A stretch of 64,000 bases of DNA from Adiantum capillus-veneris (GCA_014529385.2 CM043968.1:24740513-24804512); one strand, 5' to 3'. Positions 1 to 11,896 are shown, numbered from the stretch's first letter. Notes: generated by a model from the sequence alone, not told the origin. Program-made: numbers and translations.

Positions 1-1240
1 ACGAGCCATGGCCACTTACATTCAAATGGGTGCTCCATCCTTGTAAACATCACATTGACATAGATTTCGCGGTAAGAGTTACCCAATTCCACTCATCAAA
101 AGTATTGCGTTTTCCAATCCCAAAGATAGTTTCCCTGCTATCATGGGTAATCTCTGTGAAGTTGGAAACTGAGAGCTCTTCTACAAACACTCAACCGTTC
201 TTGGCCTTCCAAACATGGTGGAGAAGCAAAATCTAAGGACTTGAGTACAAAGAAAAATTGGTTGGCTTATCATCCCTTCCCTTCAAGGAGCAAATCATTC
301 TTGAAAAAACCCAATCTTCCAAGTCCTTTGGATCCATTTACACACCTTACCTGCCAGGCCTCTTACCCCTAGGCATTCCAAGAATAAATAGGATAGATCC
401 TCCAGTAGTTCTGCAACTCGAACACCTATCAAATCCTATACCTCGAGCTAAGATATTGTCTCCTGTTGCTAAGGCCCCCCATAACACCTTTCATAGAAAA
501 ATCTTCATTGCCAAGGGTAGTTGTGGGTCCCATATGATCTTTGTTGATGCCAATCATCGAGCCTCTAGCCGTTGCTTCCACCATTTGTTGAGGGGGGCAA
601 ACTAGTCTGCCTTTTGTATAAGAGCAAGGTAGATGCCATTGGTATGTGGTTTGAGAAAGTGGCTACTCTATGGCCATCGCTAGGCTTTCCACACAAAATT
701 GGGTACACTTAAGGGCATTAGGAGGTTGCCTAGCCTTTCAAAATCTCTGGTAATCAATACCCTCTCCACACCTATAAGGTGAAATTGGGTGGCCACAAAG
801 TTTGCCTCTTTCCATTTTAGGCTGAAGTCATCCCACACCTAGGTCAGACACTGGGGTCCTTTGTTATTCACCTTCCTAGCAATCTCTCTCCAGTAGCAGC
901 TTTGCCTAGCCACAAGGACCAGAATGTTATAAAGTTCTAGAAGTATCTCGTTAACTCCTCCCACTCCAAGGCCTTCGTAGCTCTATTGCACTTTCCCACC
1001 ATCTCACCCGTTATTCCGCTCATTCTCAATCTAGCCCACTGAGGGGCAAGGACTTTGTCATGAGCCTCGATCCCTTTCCACTGACCCCCTTTAGAGTAGA
1101 GCTTTTCTTGGTACATCATATCGTTAGTCATAATAGCCCATGCATGATCTTATTCTGCTATTAAAACCACAAACTTGGCACAAAGGGCCTTCACATGAAT
1201 GGTAGGGTTGAGGATCCCAATGACACCTTGCTCCACTGGT
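1..1240 (-). pseudogene. LINE (non-LTR retrotransposon) ORF2 C-terminal remnant
   Basis: Read on the minus strand, 1230-1150 gives a GVIGILNPTIHVKALCAKF-like stretch, which matches the conserved region after the reverse transcriptase in plant LINEs (GGLGL.DP....ALLAKW). Further on, about 560-420 gives WDPQLPLAMKIFL, a stop, then KVLWGALATGDNILARG and RCSSC, the zinc-binding zf-RVT domain at the C-terminus of plant LINE ORF2. Several stops and frame changes are present. The catalytic reverse transcriptase and the endonuclease are not in the window. The family call rests on motif recognition. The 3' end of the element lies beyond the left edge. Confidence 0.7.
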
Positions 1241-1629
1241 TGATTTTGAAAAACGCTTGTTATTTAGGTGATAAAATAATTTCAAGTATGTGAAGTGGAA
1301 TGGTTACAAAAATTACTGATCATTGCTTTCTGCAAAATGACTTAGAAAATATTTATGAGAGGAAAAGTGGTTTACCCAAAAGAAAAATTATGTATCACAA
1401 TTTTAACCAAAAAAAAGATAACCTCGTTTATTCAAGTGAAAATACCATTCAAATGAATGTCTAGCGTTTCCTCACAAAATAATTGATATGAACTTGCAAC
1501 CAGAGATTCTTCAGAGGGATGCTGAGAAAACCCCAAAAACCAAGCAACAGAGGAGCTCCCACTTGGGATCTATAGGGAATCTAGAGAAATTAGCCAAAGC
1601 CCAGCCTTCTCGAGCTCGGGTAGCATCAT
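1241..1629. other. Gap: no gene recognised
   Basis: AT-rich sequence between the LINE tail and the LTR of copia A. Short open frames at 1488-1715 on both strands have no recognisable motif. It is probably old flanking DNA. Confidence 0.5.
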
Positions 1630-1857
1630 TGTTGGAATTAGGTTGCAAGGAAATGCACATAGCTTGGAGAAGACAAAGGAAGCTCAAGGCACACAACAGA
1701 GAGTGTATTACTTAGTGTGCAATGGAAAGATAGAAATCCCTAGAATGAATGGACATATGTACAATGCACGGGGGGAAAAACCTCCTAAAGAGGGAAAAAA
1801 TGCCCCGACGGTCCTAAGTGTGTTCACACACATCACTACCACATCTATATGGTAACA
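1630..1857 (-). repeat. 3' LTR of copia A
   Basis: This 228-bp LTR has TGTTG...TAACA ends (minus-strand sense TGTTACC...CCAACA). It is nearly identical to the LTR at 18808-19034. It lies directly after a polypurine tract, which fixes it as the 3' copy. Confidence 0.88.
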
Positions 1858-1870
1858 AATCCCCCTTAGA
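1858..1870 (-). other. Polypurine tract of copia A
   Basis: The minus strand reads TAAGGGGGATT immediately before the LTR start TGTTACC. This is the expected plus-strand primer site for reverse transcription. Confidence 0.75.
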
Positions 1871-3235
1871 GTGATGCAGTGGACGAGAGCTGGCACATGA
1901 GTAAAGGGAAGTGCCATGCCCTAAGGACATTATTAGTCCACAAAGGGGAGTAAGCCCAAAGCTTTGCAAAAAGCTTCGAACTTCTCACAAGACAATGCTT
2001 GTCCTGTGTTGGCACATAAGCCAAGATAATATTTGCTGCTGCTGCTGAGAGCCTCTCCCTGACATAGTGGTAATGCACCTCAATGTGATTTGTGCGAGCA
2101 TGAAAAACTGGGTTCCTTGCAGTTGTCTGTGCTTTGACTGTTAGTGTAGATAGTGTTGGTTGGCAGTGTCCTGTCCAACACCCAAATCAACACCATAAGG
2201 CGTCTGGCTATACACACTCAACCGTAGCTATGCATAGCCCAGGGTCTAAGCATTGGCTGGATGTCACTCTAGCAGCAAAAATTCCTCTTAACAGCCAGCC
2301 AATGCTTAGACCTGGGCTTTGCATAAGTCTGCTGACCTATGAGATTGCAAACTGAATATCCGGCCTCGTGTTGCATACATAAATGAGACATCCAGCAGCA
2401 GTTTGGTAAAGAGTGACATCTGTAGGATCACCGCATCATGATGAAGACTCAATTTCACACACGTTTCCATGGAAGTGGCAATAGGTTTGCAATCCTCAAG
2501 TACAAACTTACATAGTAATGTCTATGTAACTTTTCTGACACAAGGCAATACCACCACTGCTTAAATTGTATACCCAAGTAATGATGCAACAACCCCAAAT
2601 CTTTCATCTTGAAAGTAGCATTCAAATCAGCCTTAAATTCAGCAATATGTCTCTCATTTGGTCCAGTGATCAGCAAATAATCCACATAAAGAACCAGAAT
2701 GAGAAGTAATGAGAAGTAAATCATCCTCACGCTTTACATACAATGTGCTTTCTGTTGGACTATTACGAAAGCCTCATTTGACCAAATGAGTGTCACCCTT
2801 CTCATACCAAGCACGAGGAGATTGCTTCAACCCATGCAAATCTTTGTTACATGTTCACACCTTATCATCTTGTCCTTTCTTGACAAAACCGTGAGGCTGC
2901 GTTACATAAACTTCCTCAAATATGTCACCATTCAAGAAAGCAGTAACAATGTCTGATTGATGTACATCCCAACCAAAATGAGCTACCAATGCACATAGAA
3001 AACGCACAGTACTCAATGACAAGTGGGAGCAAAAGTCTCTTCATAATCTATGCCTTTTTGTTGTGCATAACCCTTTGCAACAAGTCAAGCCTTATAGCGA
3101 TCAATCTCACCATCCAGCTTGCGTTTCAACTTGTAAACCCACTTTGTACCAATGGCCTTTTTGCCAGGAGGCAAATCACATAACGTCTATGTGTCATTTT
3201 CTACAAGTGCATGAAAGCCATCCAATTTTTTGAAT
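1866..3235 (-). pseudogene. Copia A reverse transcriptase and RNase H, broken
   Basis: Minus-strand pieces from 3' to 5' on the plus map: RNase H tail (HYHYVRERLSAA, then YVPTQD, about 2080-1990, followed by a frameshift), RNase H body (ATRGRIFSLQSHRSADLC around 2370), and reverse transcriptase (FGWDVHQSDIVTAFLNGD at about 2980; LHGLKQSPRAWYEKG at about 2830; LYVDYLLITGPNERHIAEF at about 2690). The catalytic YVDD has become YVDY. Compared with copia D, about 250 bp of RNase H are missing near 2225 and replaced by a small inverted duplication. It cannot encode an active enzyme. Confidence 0.82.
2236..2318. repeat. Imperfect inverted repeat inside copia A
   Basis: Left arm 2236-2261 (TAGCCCAGGGTCTAAGCATT...) and right arm 2292-2318 are reverse complements except for about one indel and one mismatch, with a loop of about 30 bp. 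Only the right arm matches the normal RNase H sequence of copia D (14700-14745), so the left arm is an inverted duplicate of it. Confidence 0.7.
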
Positions 3236-3236
3236 T

Positions 3237-4035
3237 CTATGCTTCATCAAAAGATAGAGGTTCCTCAACATCATGTAAAGCTAGACACATCCAAAGCATA
3301 ACAATCTGATGCATACGATGCATGGTGAGAGCCTGAACGAGTAGGACTAGACAAAGGTGCATCCAATTTACTATCACACAATGTATGCACCAGCCAATTT
3401 GGCATACCTCTAGCCTACTCATTTTTAGCCCTTTCCTCATCAAGTACATCATGTACATCTACACCAGTAATAGGATGATCTTTAACATTTTTAGAAACCC
3501 CCATAGGTTGTATGTTTGCCTCATTGACATTTGTACTTCCACCACTAAAAGGAGGCAACAAAGTGTCGTAAATGTCATGTGAGCTTACATTACTGTCTCT
3601 AGTACATGACAGTAAGGGCTGAACAGAATCTTCCACAAACACAACATCCCGTGAAACTGGAATACGCTTTGTTTATGGATGATACAACCTGTAACCTTTG
3701 CTTTCAGCACCTTAAGCAACAAAAATACATGATAGCCTTATCATCCAATTTTTTGCGCTGTGTTTGTGGCACCAACGCATATGCCAAACAACCAAAAACA
3801 CGCATGTGCTCAATAGAATGCTTTTTATCATGCCATGTTTCATACGGAGTAATAGACTGCAAAGCTTTTGTAGGAGACCTGTGTAGTACATAAGTGGCAC
3901 ACGTGATTGCCTCAAGCCAAAAAGAATGTGACACCATTTTTCTAAGGCGTATAAAAAACTGTACATTGGTGTTTTATCCACGACTAGCCAAAAATGCATT
4001 GAATTCATGAGACATATACTCCCCCCCTCGATCAA
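3237..4035 (-). pseudogene. Copia A integrase C-terminal half and linker to reverse transcriptase
   Basis: The minus strand carries SHSFWLEAITCATYVLHRSP (about 3930-3870), then YETWHDKKHSIEHMRVFGCL, the conserved integrase C-terminal region before the copia linker. The linker continues to about 3240, with ISRDVVF-like and VEEPLSFDEA pieces before the reverse transcriptase. Frames shift several times. The matching region in copia D (15687-16473) is longer and cleaner. Confidence 0.75.
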
Positions 4036-5158
4036 AATGGATGGTGCCCATAGTACAATTTTCAGTTATACCCAAAAATTGTTTGAAGCACATAAAAACT
4101 TTGGACTTCGCTTTAAGCGGAAATACCCATGCATGCTTGGAGTAATCATCAATGAAAGTCACAAAGTAAAGGTGATTGGCCAAGGATGGAGTTTGCATCA
4201 GCCCACAAACATCACTATGCATAAGCTGCAACCGTGGCCCTAACTGAACCATCCTTTGGAAACTTAGAATGCTGCATCTTACCCAAAATACAGCCTTCAC
4301 AAACGCGTTTGACAAGTGCTTCAAGAGGCGGAAAATAAGCATATCAGATTTTTGCAAACGTAGCAAACTCGCAAAATTCAGATGACCAAAACATGCATGC
4401 CAAAGTTTTGCATCTGAAACAACCTTTGAATCCAAAACTGCATTTGTAAAATTCTGCCCACACTTGTCATACAAAGTGAGCTTATATAGTCCATGAAATA
4501 AAATGCTAGATGCAACATTTTCATCACTGAAATTGAGATCATGTACTGTACATTTGTCATCCACAAATTTGACTACAAGACCAAGTCTAGCAAGTGTAGA
4601 TACAGACAAAAGATTCCTCTTGATCCTAGGTACATAAAGTGTATCAACAAGTGTGAAAGAACTGCCATTAGCAGTAGTAAGCACAATCTTTCCAACTCCG
4701 TGGACCAGATAAGAGGCATTGTTGGCAGAAGTAATTGAATTCTCATGAGGGACAGACTCAAGAGAGGTGAACAAATCATGATGTGAGGTAATGTGCTTTG
4801 TAGCACCACTGTCAAAATACCACACATGTGAATCTGCAGCAATTGACATGCATGCATCATGGACAGTAGGATTATAGATACAATCTGCACTAAAAGCCCA
4901 TTCTACATCAACATCAGCATCACAGTCTTCTTTCAAAGAAGACTCAACAAAAGCTGCATTTGTAGTGGAACCAACATTTGCAGTGGAACCACCCTCTTTC
5001 TTCTTAGCCTCTTTGGCCTTCAACTTAGGACACCGCTTGATCAAGTGATCATTAGCTTTACAATAATGGCAACGCATCTTCTTTTTGCCATTATCATCAG
5101 AATTTTTAGACAAATTGGTACCAACAGAAGTAGTAGTAACAAGTGATTTTCCACTCAC
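3974..5158 (-). pseudogene. Copia A gag zinc knuckle, protease and integrase core (394 codons open)
   Basis: This is the longest open piece of copia A. Near its N-terminus is a CCHC zinc knuckle (CHYCKANDHLIKRC) that binds template RNA. It is followed by the aspartic protease motif FDSGATKH (about residue 115), a GAG-pre-integrase region (LWHACFGHLNFASLLRL), and the integrase core with HSDVCG and HFDRGGEY supplying two acidic catalytic residues. The frame ends at ASRG, and the rest of integrase continues in other frames at 4035-3237. The start methionine is internal to the original polyprotein. Confidence 0.85.
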
Positions 5159-5179
5159 AGTGGATGCATTATTGTTACC

Positions 5180-5490
5180 ACCCTTTCTTTGAGCAGCAAT
5201 AAAAGCCTATTCAACTACATGCTGTCTAGTGATGTGACTCTTGTAATAGCAATGTGCACAATGCATCAAACTTGACAACTTCAGGATTTCCTTGGGTCAT
5301 GAGTCTCCAAGTACTAGCAAAAGTTTGGTAAGAGTCTGGCAAGGCATCAAAAACAGTTTGCACAAGGGAATTTTCAGAAATGACTTCACCTGTAGAAATA
5401 AGTTGCTCATTGATATTCTGCATGTTGAGGCCCTGTGTGCCAAATTTATGATTGCCTTGGCTAAACAAATCAAGGTTGGGGTAAGTTTGT
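5180..5490 (-). pseudogene. Copia A gag fragment
   Basis: The minus strand encodes NINEQLISTGEVISENSLVQ and DSYQTFASTWRLMTQGNPEV, matching the gag (UBN2-type) of copia D at 17803-18201. The N-terminal part of gag is absent: homology ends at about 5490, where plus-strand gypsy reverse transcriptase starts. Confidence 0.8.
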
Positions 5491-5515
5491 TATCATTTTT
5501 CTTGATGACATTACA

Positions 5516-6330
5516 GTGTATAGTGCCTTTGAGGAAGAGCACTTACAACATCTAAAGCAGGTGTTTGAATTGTTACGGAAAAATAAGTTATATGCCAAGG
5601 AATCAAAGTGTGATTTGCTCAAGGAGGAAATTCACTACTTAGAACATACAATTTGCACTGATAGACTACATATGGATAAATCCAAAGTGGATTCCATTAA
5701 GAGCTGGGCTTCTCTTAGAAATCATGAAGAGTTACAATTTTTCTTGGGATTTGCAAGTTTTTGTCGAACGTTCATTAACAACTATGTTCATATTGTTTTT
5801 TCAATTATGGACCAACAAAGAGCCAAGGGGAAAATCTTTCAGTGGACAGAAGCTCAACAACAGAGTTTTAATGCTCTCAAGGATGCACTGACTACAACTC
5901 CTATTGTGGCTATGTTGGATCCTTTGAAACCATTCGTTTGAGAAACGGATGCTAGTATTTCTATTGGAGCAATCCTTCTACAGGGCAGAAGTCCAATTGC
6001 ATTTGAAAGCAAGAAGCTTGATTCAGCGCAATAGAATTAATTTTCTTACAAAAGAGAACTCTATGCAATACTGTCTGCTTTGAAGACGTGGAAAGATTAT
6101 TTGTATGCAGATCAATTTGAGATTGTGTTTGACCACAAAAGTAGAAAATGGTTTACACAACAAACAGATTTGAAGAGTTGAAAGGCCAGATGGGTTGAGA
6201 TTCTTGAGGAGTATGATGCAAATCTCTAGTATCGTGAAGGATGATACAATTTGAGAGTTGATGCTCTTAGTCGTATGCTTGAGATCAACTCTATTCTTCT
6301 TGCTGAACTTTGAAGTGAGTTTTTGTAATC
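5516..6330 (+). pseudogene. Gypsy reverse transcriptase (end) and RNase H
   Basis: The thumb/connection region reads EEEHLQHLKQVFELLRKNKL, then YAKESKC, ELQFFLGFASFCRTFI and FQWTEAQQQSFNALKDAL. RNase H starts at about 5942 after a stop (ETDASISIGAIL; SYKRELYAILSALKTWKDYL) and ends at LRVDALSRM near 6280. The YxDD catalytic segment lies upstream of the truncation and is lost. At least six stops are in frame. Confidence 0.83.
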
Positions 6331-6559
6331 TCTCAAGGGAAAATATGAGCGTGATGATGCATACTCCAAAATGTGGAGCCATGTGAAAATGAGAAATTCT
6401 TCTCACTCCAATGTTGGTATTGTGTCTTTAACCTCCACAACCAATTCTCCTCTTTTGAGTGATGAGCTGAAAAGATAAAAGAATTTTTTCATAGATGATG
6501 GGTACCTACTCCACAAGGGGAGAGTTAATGTACTAACGAATGCAAAAATTTGACGTCAA

Positions 6560-7790
6560 ATTCTTTATGAATATCACGATAGTCCTAGTACCAGGCCCCT
6601 AGGCATAAAGGAAACTTATGCACTCATACGACAAAAGTTTTATTGGCAGCTTTATGCGGCTATGTTCAAGGCTATGTATTGCATTGCCAAAAATGTCAAG
6701 TAAATAACGAAGAGCGCCTAAAGGCATGAGGTCTCTTGCATCCATTGGATATTCCTAATGGTAAATGGGAAAGTATCTCTGTGGATTTCATTGTGGGTCT
6801 ACCAACTATTGTATGAGGTCATGACTCGGTATGGATGGTTGTAGATGGTTGACTAAACGCTAGAAGTTTATCCAACCAAGTCTATAATTAAAACTCTAGA
6901 GTTAGCTAAGTTATTTGTTGAAAATATGTACAGGTTGTAAAGGTTGTCAAGTAACATCGTGAGTGATCATGATCCCAAGTTTAACAACCATTTTTGGAGG
7001 ATTGTGTTTAAACGAATGGGTACACAACTCAACATCAGTATTGTAGATAATTTTGAAATGAATGAACAGACTGAACGTATGAACCAAGTGCTAGAGGATA
7101 TGCTATGAGCGTACATTAGCAAGAAATAGTGGAATTGGGAAGGTTATCTCCATATTCTTGAGTTTTCTTACAATAGTGCTAAGCATGTGACGGTCGGTTT
7201 TAGTCCTTCCATGCTTATATATGGTTTTCAACTTAGGTCACCACTTATGGTGGGGTTGGAGACTGAAAAGCTTCAGCAGGTCAATGATTTTCTCCAAGAC
7301 CACATGGAAATGCTGAGAGTGAATCGTCAAAAAGTTTGACAAGTGCATGGTTGGTATAAAAATTTTATTGATGTAAAACATTGGCAAGTTATCTTCACAA
7401 AAAGGGAAGAGGTATTTTTGCATGTGCCAGAGCATTCAGAAAGTCTGAAGACTGGGCCAACACTTAAATTATATCCAAGGTATTGTGGGCCTTTTAAGAT
7501 ACTTAAGCGAGTTGTGATATGGCCTATAAAGTATCGTCACCTACTCACTCTCGCATTCATCCGGTATTTCATGTAAGGGGTTTACGTAAACACTTACATA
7601 AGGAGGAAAATGTTAATGACCAGCAGATTTTGGTTAATTTTATTGAACCTCCAACTAAGCCGCATGAGCCTAAGCATATTCTTGACTATCATGATCTATG
7701 TATGCATCATCATGTATGTCAACAAGCATCAAGTGGAAAGATAGAACTGACAAAGGTGCCACTTGGGAAACATAACTGTTCTTAAAAATA
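6560..7790 (+). pseudogene. Gypsy integrase with chromodomain-like tail
   Basis: Recognisable pieces are PLGIKETYALIRQKFYW (zinc-binding region), WESISVDFIVGLPT (first catalytic aspartate), EQTERMNQVLEDML, and SYNSAKHVTVGFSPSMLIYG. The C-terminal GPFKILKR is the integrase GPY/F-type motif. The tail at 7640-7790 (PPTKPHEPKHILDYHDL, then a frameshift to ATWE-like residues) resembles the chromodomain of chromovirus integrases. It is broken by many stops. Confidence 0.8.
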
Positions 7791-7841
7791 AATTTCTCAC
7801 TTTTGTTATCGAATGAAAATGCTTCTCCAAGGGAGGAGTAA

Positions 7842-8200
7842 TGTAAGGCCAAGGGCTAGATGCTAGGGGACGGTCTGCATGCAGCTCGACGGTGCCTATA
7901 AAAGGCAAAGACTCGGTGGAGAGTAGGCATTAAGAAACCTTTTGGTCTCAGTCTAATCATATTGGATGTTGGTTCATAACCATATACAACATTGAACATC
8001 ACAAGGTTGTGCTTGAAGATCAACACTTTTTCCACAATACTCTAGTTTGAACTCATGCCTTGATTATTGTGCAAAGGACCACAATAGTGCCTTTTATTTT
8101 CTTCAAGTCTCGTAAAATATTGTTATCTTCATCTATACAAGAATGGTCATTGTTTGTTCTTCCCCCAAAGTCTTGAATTATAACCTTATTCCACATGAGA
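7842..8200 (+). repeat. Probable 3' LTR of the gypsy element
   Basis: It begins with TGTAAGGCC just after the purine tract AAGGGAGGAG (7829-7838). A TATA box (CCTATAAAAGG, 7895-7905) lies 55 bp in. The right end is undetermined; 8200 is a guess. Confidence 0.55.
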
Positions 8201-8261
8201 AGATTTTTGAGTAAGAACAAGATTCTCCTAATAGGTAATTAAAAGTTTAATCCACTTAACA

Positions 8262-8403
8262 TATGATAATTCTTCTTCATTACTTTGCAAGAGGTCTTTC
8301 CATCGATCCACATATTTTGTTATTGTGCTTGCATATGATAGTTCTTCTTAGTTACGTTGCAAGAGGTCTTTCCACCAATCCATATATTTGTTATTGTACT
8401 CAA
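8262..8403. repeat. Tandem duplication, two units of about 72 bp
   Basis: 8262-8332 and 8333-8403 are aligned copies sharing CATATGATA.TTCTTCTT, GCAAGAGGTCTTTCCA and TTGTTATTGT. About ten differences indicate an old duplication. Confidence 0.75.
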
Positions 8404-9800
8404 ATGTTTATCTTTGCCTTTTGCACACCCAAAAGTTGGAAACCCCTTTGGGACAACTTTGGGATAGGTCACTTAAGAATGTATCGATGTCCTTATGAGT
8501 GTGTCCAACCATGAGAATATCAGGTTGACCATGTCACATGCCCTAATTGTAACCAACAATGATACATACACAAATACATATCAAAATAAATGTAATCCAC
8601 AAATGTCTAGTTGAAAGGGCAATGGTCTTGGTTACCTCTTACATTATACAAAGTAGTATTTATTTTGTATGTGCATCAACAAAAACCATGTTTATTATAT
8701 CTATGTATATCTTCCTCTACATCTGCTAATTTTTCCACCCATTGTCATTACACATAGCCTTTATCATGTACACTTTCACGACATTTTGACTGCACCATCC
8801 ATTAGTATGGAATACTTTTTTACCTTTTTTTCACACTTTATGTGTTGATGTAGTACTCTGAGTATACAAAACAAATTGAATAGGATTTTGCAATGATGAA
8901 TGCGTACATGTGATCCTCCACTCTTCATATACCAATCAAGAGGTAGATGCAATTGTAAAGTTGGGACTAGTTGTCGATAGTCCATATGCAAGTTGCCCAA
9001 CCAAATATAATAGAAGTTCACATAAGTGGTTTTTATTTAGGCTTTTCTTGTTATATTGTGGTTGTAACTTCGTCTCATTTTTCATGAATGATGCACAAAT
9101 AGCTTTCTGGGGTTGACTATGTTATTGTAAATATTTTGCGAATCATTTGTCAATATGTGTATCTTCCCATAGAGTATAAATAGCCTCCTCTGGGTTTTTG
9201 GTTGACTATAGTCCCACACTAATTTAACTTAAATAGATGTATAAAGGTCAAAGTTTAGTTAGTCTTTAAGAGAAAGTTCTAAGTTTTGAAGAGCATGCTA
9301 GTGTGGAAGCTGTGCAGTGCGCATGCACGTGCGGTGAATGTAGAATGATAGGATGTGTGTGGGTGGATTACTCACTACTGGAATGAGTGTGACCCCTTTT
9401 CTTTTATGTAGAAAGAATAAGGTCAGTGGTCAGTGGGCGGCCATACATTAGACGTCGTTCCTCGAGGCAAGGCATATGCTACCCTTACCCCAACATACTC
9501 CTACTTAAAGGCAGATGTGAGCATAAGTGGGTTCTACTAGCTAACTACTAGTATATACAAGAAATATAGGCAAGAGAATCTTGTAGCCTATGCCCATCGG
9601 CTAGCTCACTTGATCTACACGCAGCCAGGCATATTGGCTCTAGTGATAGGCGAGCGTGTGTATCCATGCTAAATGCAAATCCTACAGACATCCTTGTATA
9701 GTCTGCATAGCAACACAATGCATCATGCTAGTGTCAATCGTCTTACAACTACCAATCCTGTTGCAAATGCTCCCATTGAAGCTAGTATGTCAAACCTCAA
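8404..9800. other. Gap: no gene recognised; one TATA-like site
   Basis: AT-rich sequence without protein motifs. TATAAATAG occurs at 9175-9183 in a promoter-like context, and CTTACCCCAACA ends at about 9494, which could be an LTR end on the minus strand. No partner copy exists in the window, so neither can be assigned. Confidence 0.4.
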
Positions 9801-9842
9801 CACTAGTAGGTTGTACATGAGATTATCAAACACTGACAAAAT

Positions 9843-10520
9843 CTACACAATCTTGATTGTACTAGCCTCCTCACTGCTATTTGCATACACTACATCATCA
9901 GGACTGCTCACAATGTATGGATGTATCATTGTCGACACTGGGATGGCTACGTTCATGTCATCCTTAGGCGGAACCATGTGTCCAGGAATCAACTCATCAA
10001 CCTCTAGCATAAGCATACCAAAGAACTCCATGTTCGTTATCTTTGTATTTGCCTCTAGAAAGTAGACCTCCTCTACCTTTGGCGCACAAACTCCAATGAC
10101 ACTTGATGTGTCTTGCTAGAGCACTGCTATTATACCTCTGTCCATAGAGAGTCTATTATGCTAGAAACCCTTATCTCCTAAGCATATTGGAGCTCACTTA
10201 TGAATGAAATGCATCTCGTCTCTTGCATACCACATATCAATGATGCAATCAAGACCAAACCATCTTGAACCTAAGATACTTCCAATGGAGTAGAGATGCC
10301 ATATCTAGATCCTCTTGCAATCACAAGAGATTCACAATGCATTTGGAAAGACTACTCTTGAAGCAATACATGACAGCCACAATCTGCTAGCTGTCTCACC
10401 GAGATCAAACTCAACCATGATCTCAAGAACATAACCCATATGCCATTGCATAAAATATGCACCACTAGATAATGACAAGCATACAACAACTTCACCCTCT
10501 ATGTCATATGCTTAACCATT
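9843..10520 (-). pseudogene. Unrecognised decayed reading frame
   Basis: On the minus strand one reading frame runs from about 10520 down to 9843 with protein-like composition (GSRWFGLDCIIDMWYARDEM; KVEEVYFLEANTKITNMEFF; ELIPGHMVPPKDDMNVAIP) interrupted only by single stop codons, mostly TAG. The open part is 62 codons (9843-10031). I do not recognise the family. It could be a decayed retroelement or captured gene; chance is possible but less likely, because the frame is kept across about 220 codons. Confidence 0.35.
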
Positions 10521-11706
10521 AACAACCAACGGAAAGAAATGTCACCTATGTCAACATAAGGAATGCTAGAGGTAGAGGTGATATCACCATCACTTGCATA
10601 ATGAGCCACCTCTCTAGCATTTTTCATATGTCTAGAGCTGCATCTTGCATGCATCATTGTCGTCTCACATGTCAAAATCAAATATTCTTAGCATTTCTTG
10701 TGTCACCACAATTCCAACAATGCATGTATCAACAACTATGAGACCATCGTCTCTAACAAGTCATCACTATCCACTCTGAATTGTCTCACATAATGAATGC
10801 CAAATCAATGAAAAACTTGAATAGGTCAAAGTTGGAGATTTCTTGACCTCTACTCTATTCAAACATGATCAATGCATCTCCAATTCTCGCATATGCAATT
10901 GTAGCTCGACAAAGCACTACCAAGAGATGTACAATAGCAATGTCCAACCTTTGCTCTAAACAAAGAAAAATTAGCACACAAACAAGCAGCAAGTGATAAT
11001 GTACACACAAACTAGGATAAACAGCTCTCAACTGAGCATAAAATGCATGACCCACATGCATAAGTAGATAGAATATTCAATGCTAACTACACATCCCACA
11101 AATAGTGTTGCAAAACCCGACAAATGCGTAAACCTATTGAACTTATAACTTGTGACTACCTGTAACCTATAGCCACAACAAGCATACACAAATCTCACTC
11201 CTGCGAGAGTGGATACAAAAACATGTGTGTCTAAAAGTGACAAAAAACCTATCAAAGTGAGAGTCAAACTCAATCACTTTCAAAGTGGGAGTAAATCTAC
11301 CACTATAGCATCAAAGAGTAAACTACAAATATGTTAAGTTATGGCGGATACACATGTGAAGCGTTCATGATAAAGGATGCATAATTGCTCGATAAGAAAT
11401 TCATGTACAAAGTGCCTCATATATAGGCATAGTGAGGGATGTAGCCTTCTGACACATGGCCTTTTGGGTGTCATCACATTCATAGGATTCAAGGTCTTTG
11501 TTACGCATGGTTGTCAAGCTTAGAGGGGTTGCACATGTAGAGATGTTTCCCATAGTCGTTGAAGAAGGACATGCCTATCTCAACAAAATATGTAGAAACG
11601 ATGGAGAGAACCTGGGGAAAATTCAACAGAGTTCCCCTTGTAATTTGAGAAAACTCTTAAAAAATCTTATCCCAAATTTGGCATACACAAGACCTGTGAA
11701 GCCAAC
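10521..11706. other. Gap: decayed sequence, nothing recognised
   Basis: No motif, LTR or repeat was recognised. Short frames at 10855-11273 (minus) are not distinctive. Confidence 0.4.
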
Positions 11707-11894
11707 TGTTAGGTTTCAGGCCCCATGGCCGGTTATGGTCAGGTGTCCGCCCACTTACTCTTATTCATTTGGTTATAATGCCAATAAGGAGTTGAGAGGA
11801 ATCATTCTTCTCACAAAGCGCCACCCAATACTGTGTCTTCTCCTTCCCTCTTCTCTCCTTCCCTCTCTTGCACTCATCGCACGGCTACCCCACA
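11707..11894 (+). repeat. 5' LTR of copia B
   Basis: This 188-bp LTR runs TGTTAGGTTT...CCCCACA. It aligns along its length to 21426-21612 with roughly 90% identity by eye. The primer binding site follows two bases later. Confidence 0.85.
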
Positions 11895-11896
11895 AG

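Larger units (their letters stand above)
1630..5490 (-). mobile_element. Ty1/copia retrotransposon A, 5'-truncated
   Basis: Going down the minus strand it has a gag fragment, zinc knuckle, protease, integrase, reverse transcriptase, RNase H, polypurine tract and 3' LTR: the copia order (integrase before reverse transcriptase). The 5' LTR and gag N-terminus are missing; the element stops abruptly near 5490 where a plus-strand gypsy begins. It is the same family as copia D at 14438-19034: the LTRs and most of the coding sequence align closely. Many frameshifts and stops make it inactive. Confidence 0.88.
5510..8200 (+). mobile_element. Ty3/gypsy retrotransposon, 5'-truncated
   Basis: The plus strand holds the end of reverse transcriptase, RNase H, integrase, a chromodomain-like tail, a polypurine tract and a 3' LTR: gypsy order. 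Gag, protease and the reverse transcriptase fingers/palm are missing. There are numerous in-frame stops (mostly TGA/TAG). The right end of the LTR is not fixed because no second copy is in the window. Confidence 0.83.

Noticed and set aside
258-605. 115-codon plus-strand frame near the left edge as a gene
   Set aside because: It is the antisense shadow of the LINE zinc-binding region on the minus strand.
9494-9550. LTR end on the minus strand (CCCCAACA next to a purine-like stretch)
   Set aside because: No copia coding follows and no second copy exists; too little to call.
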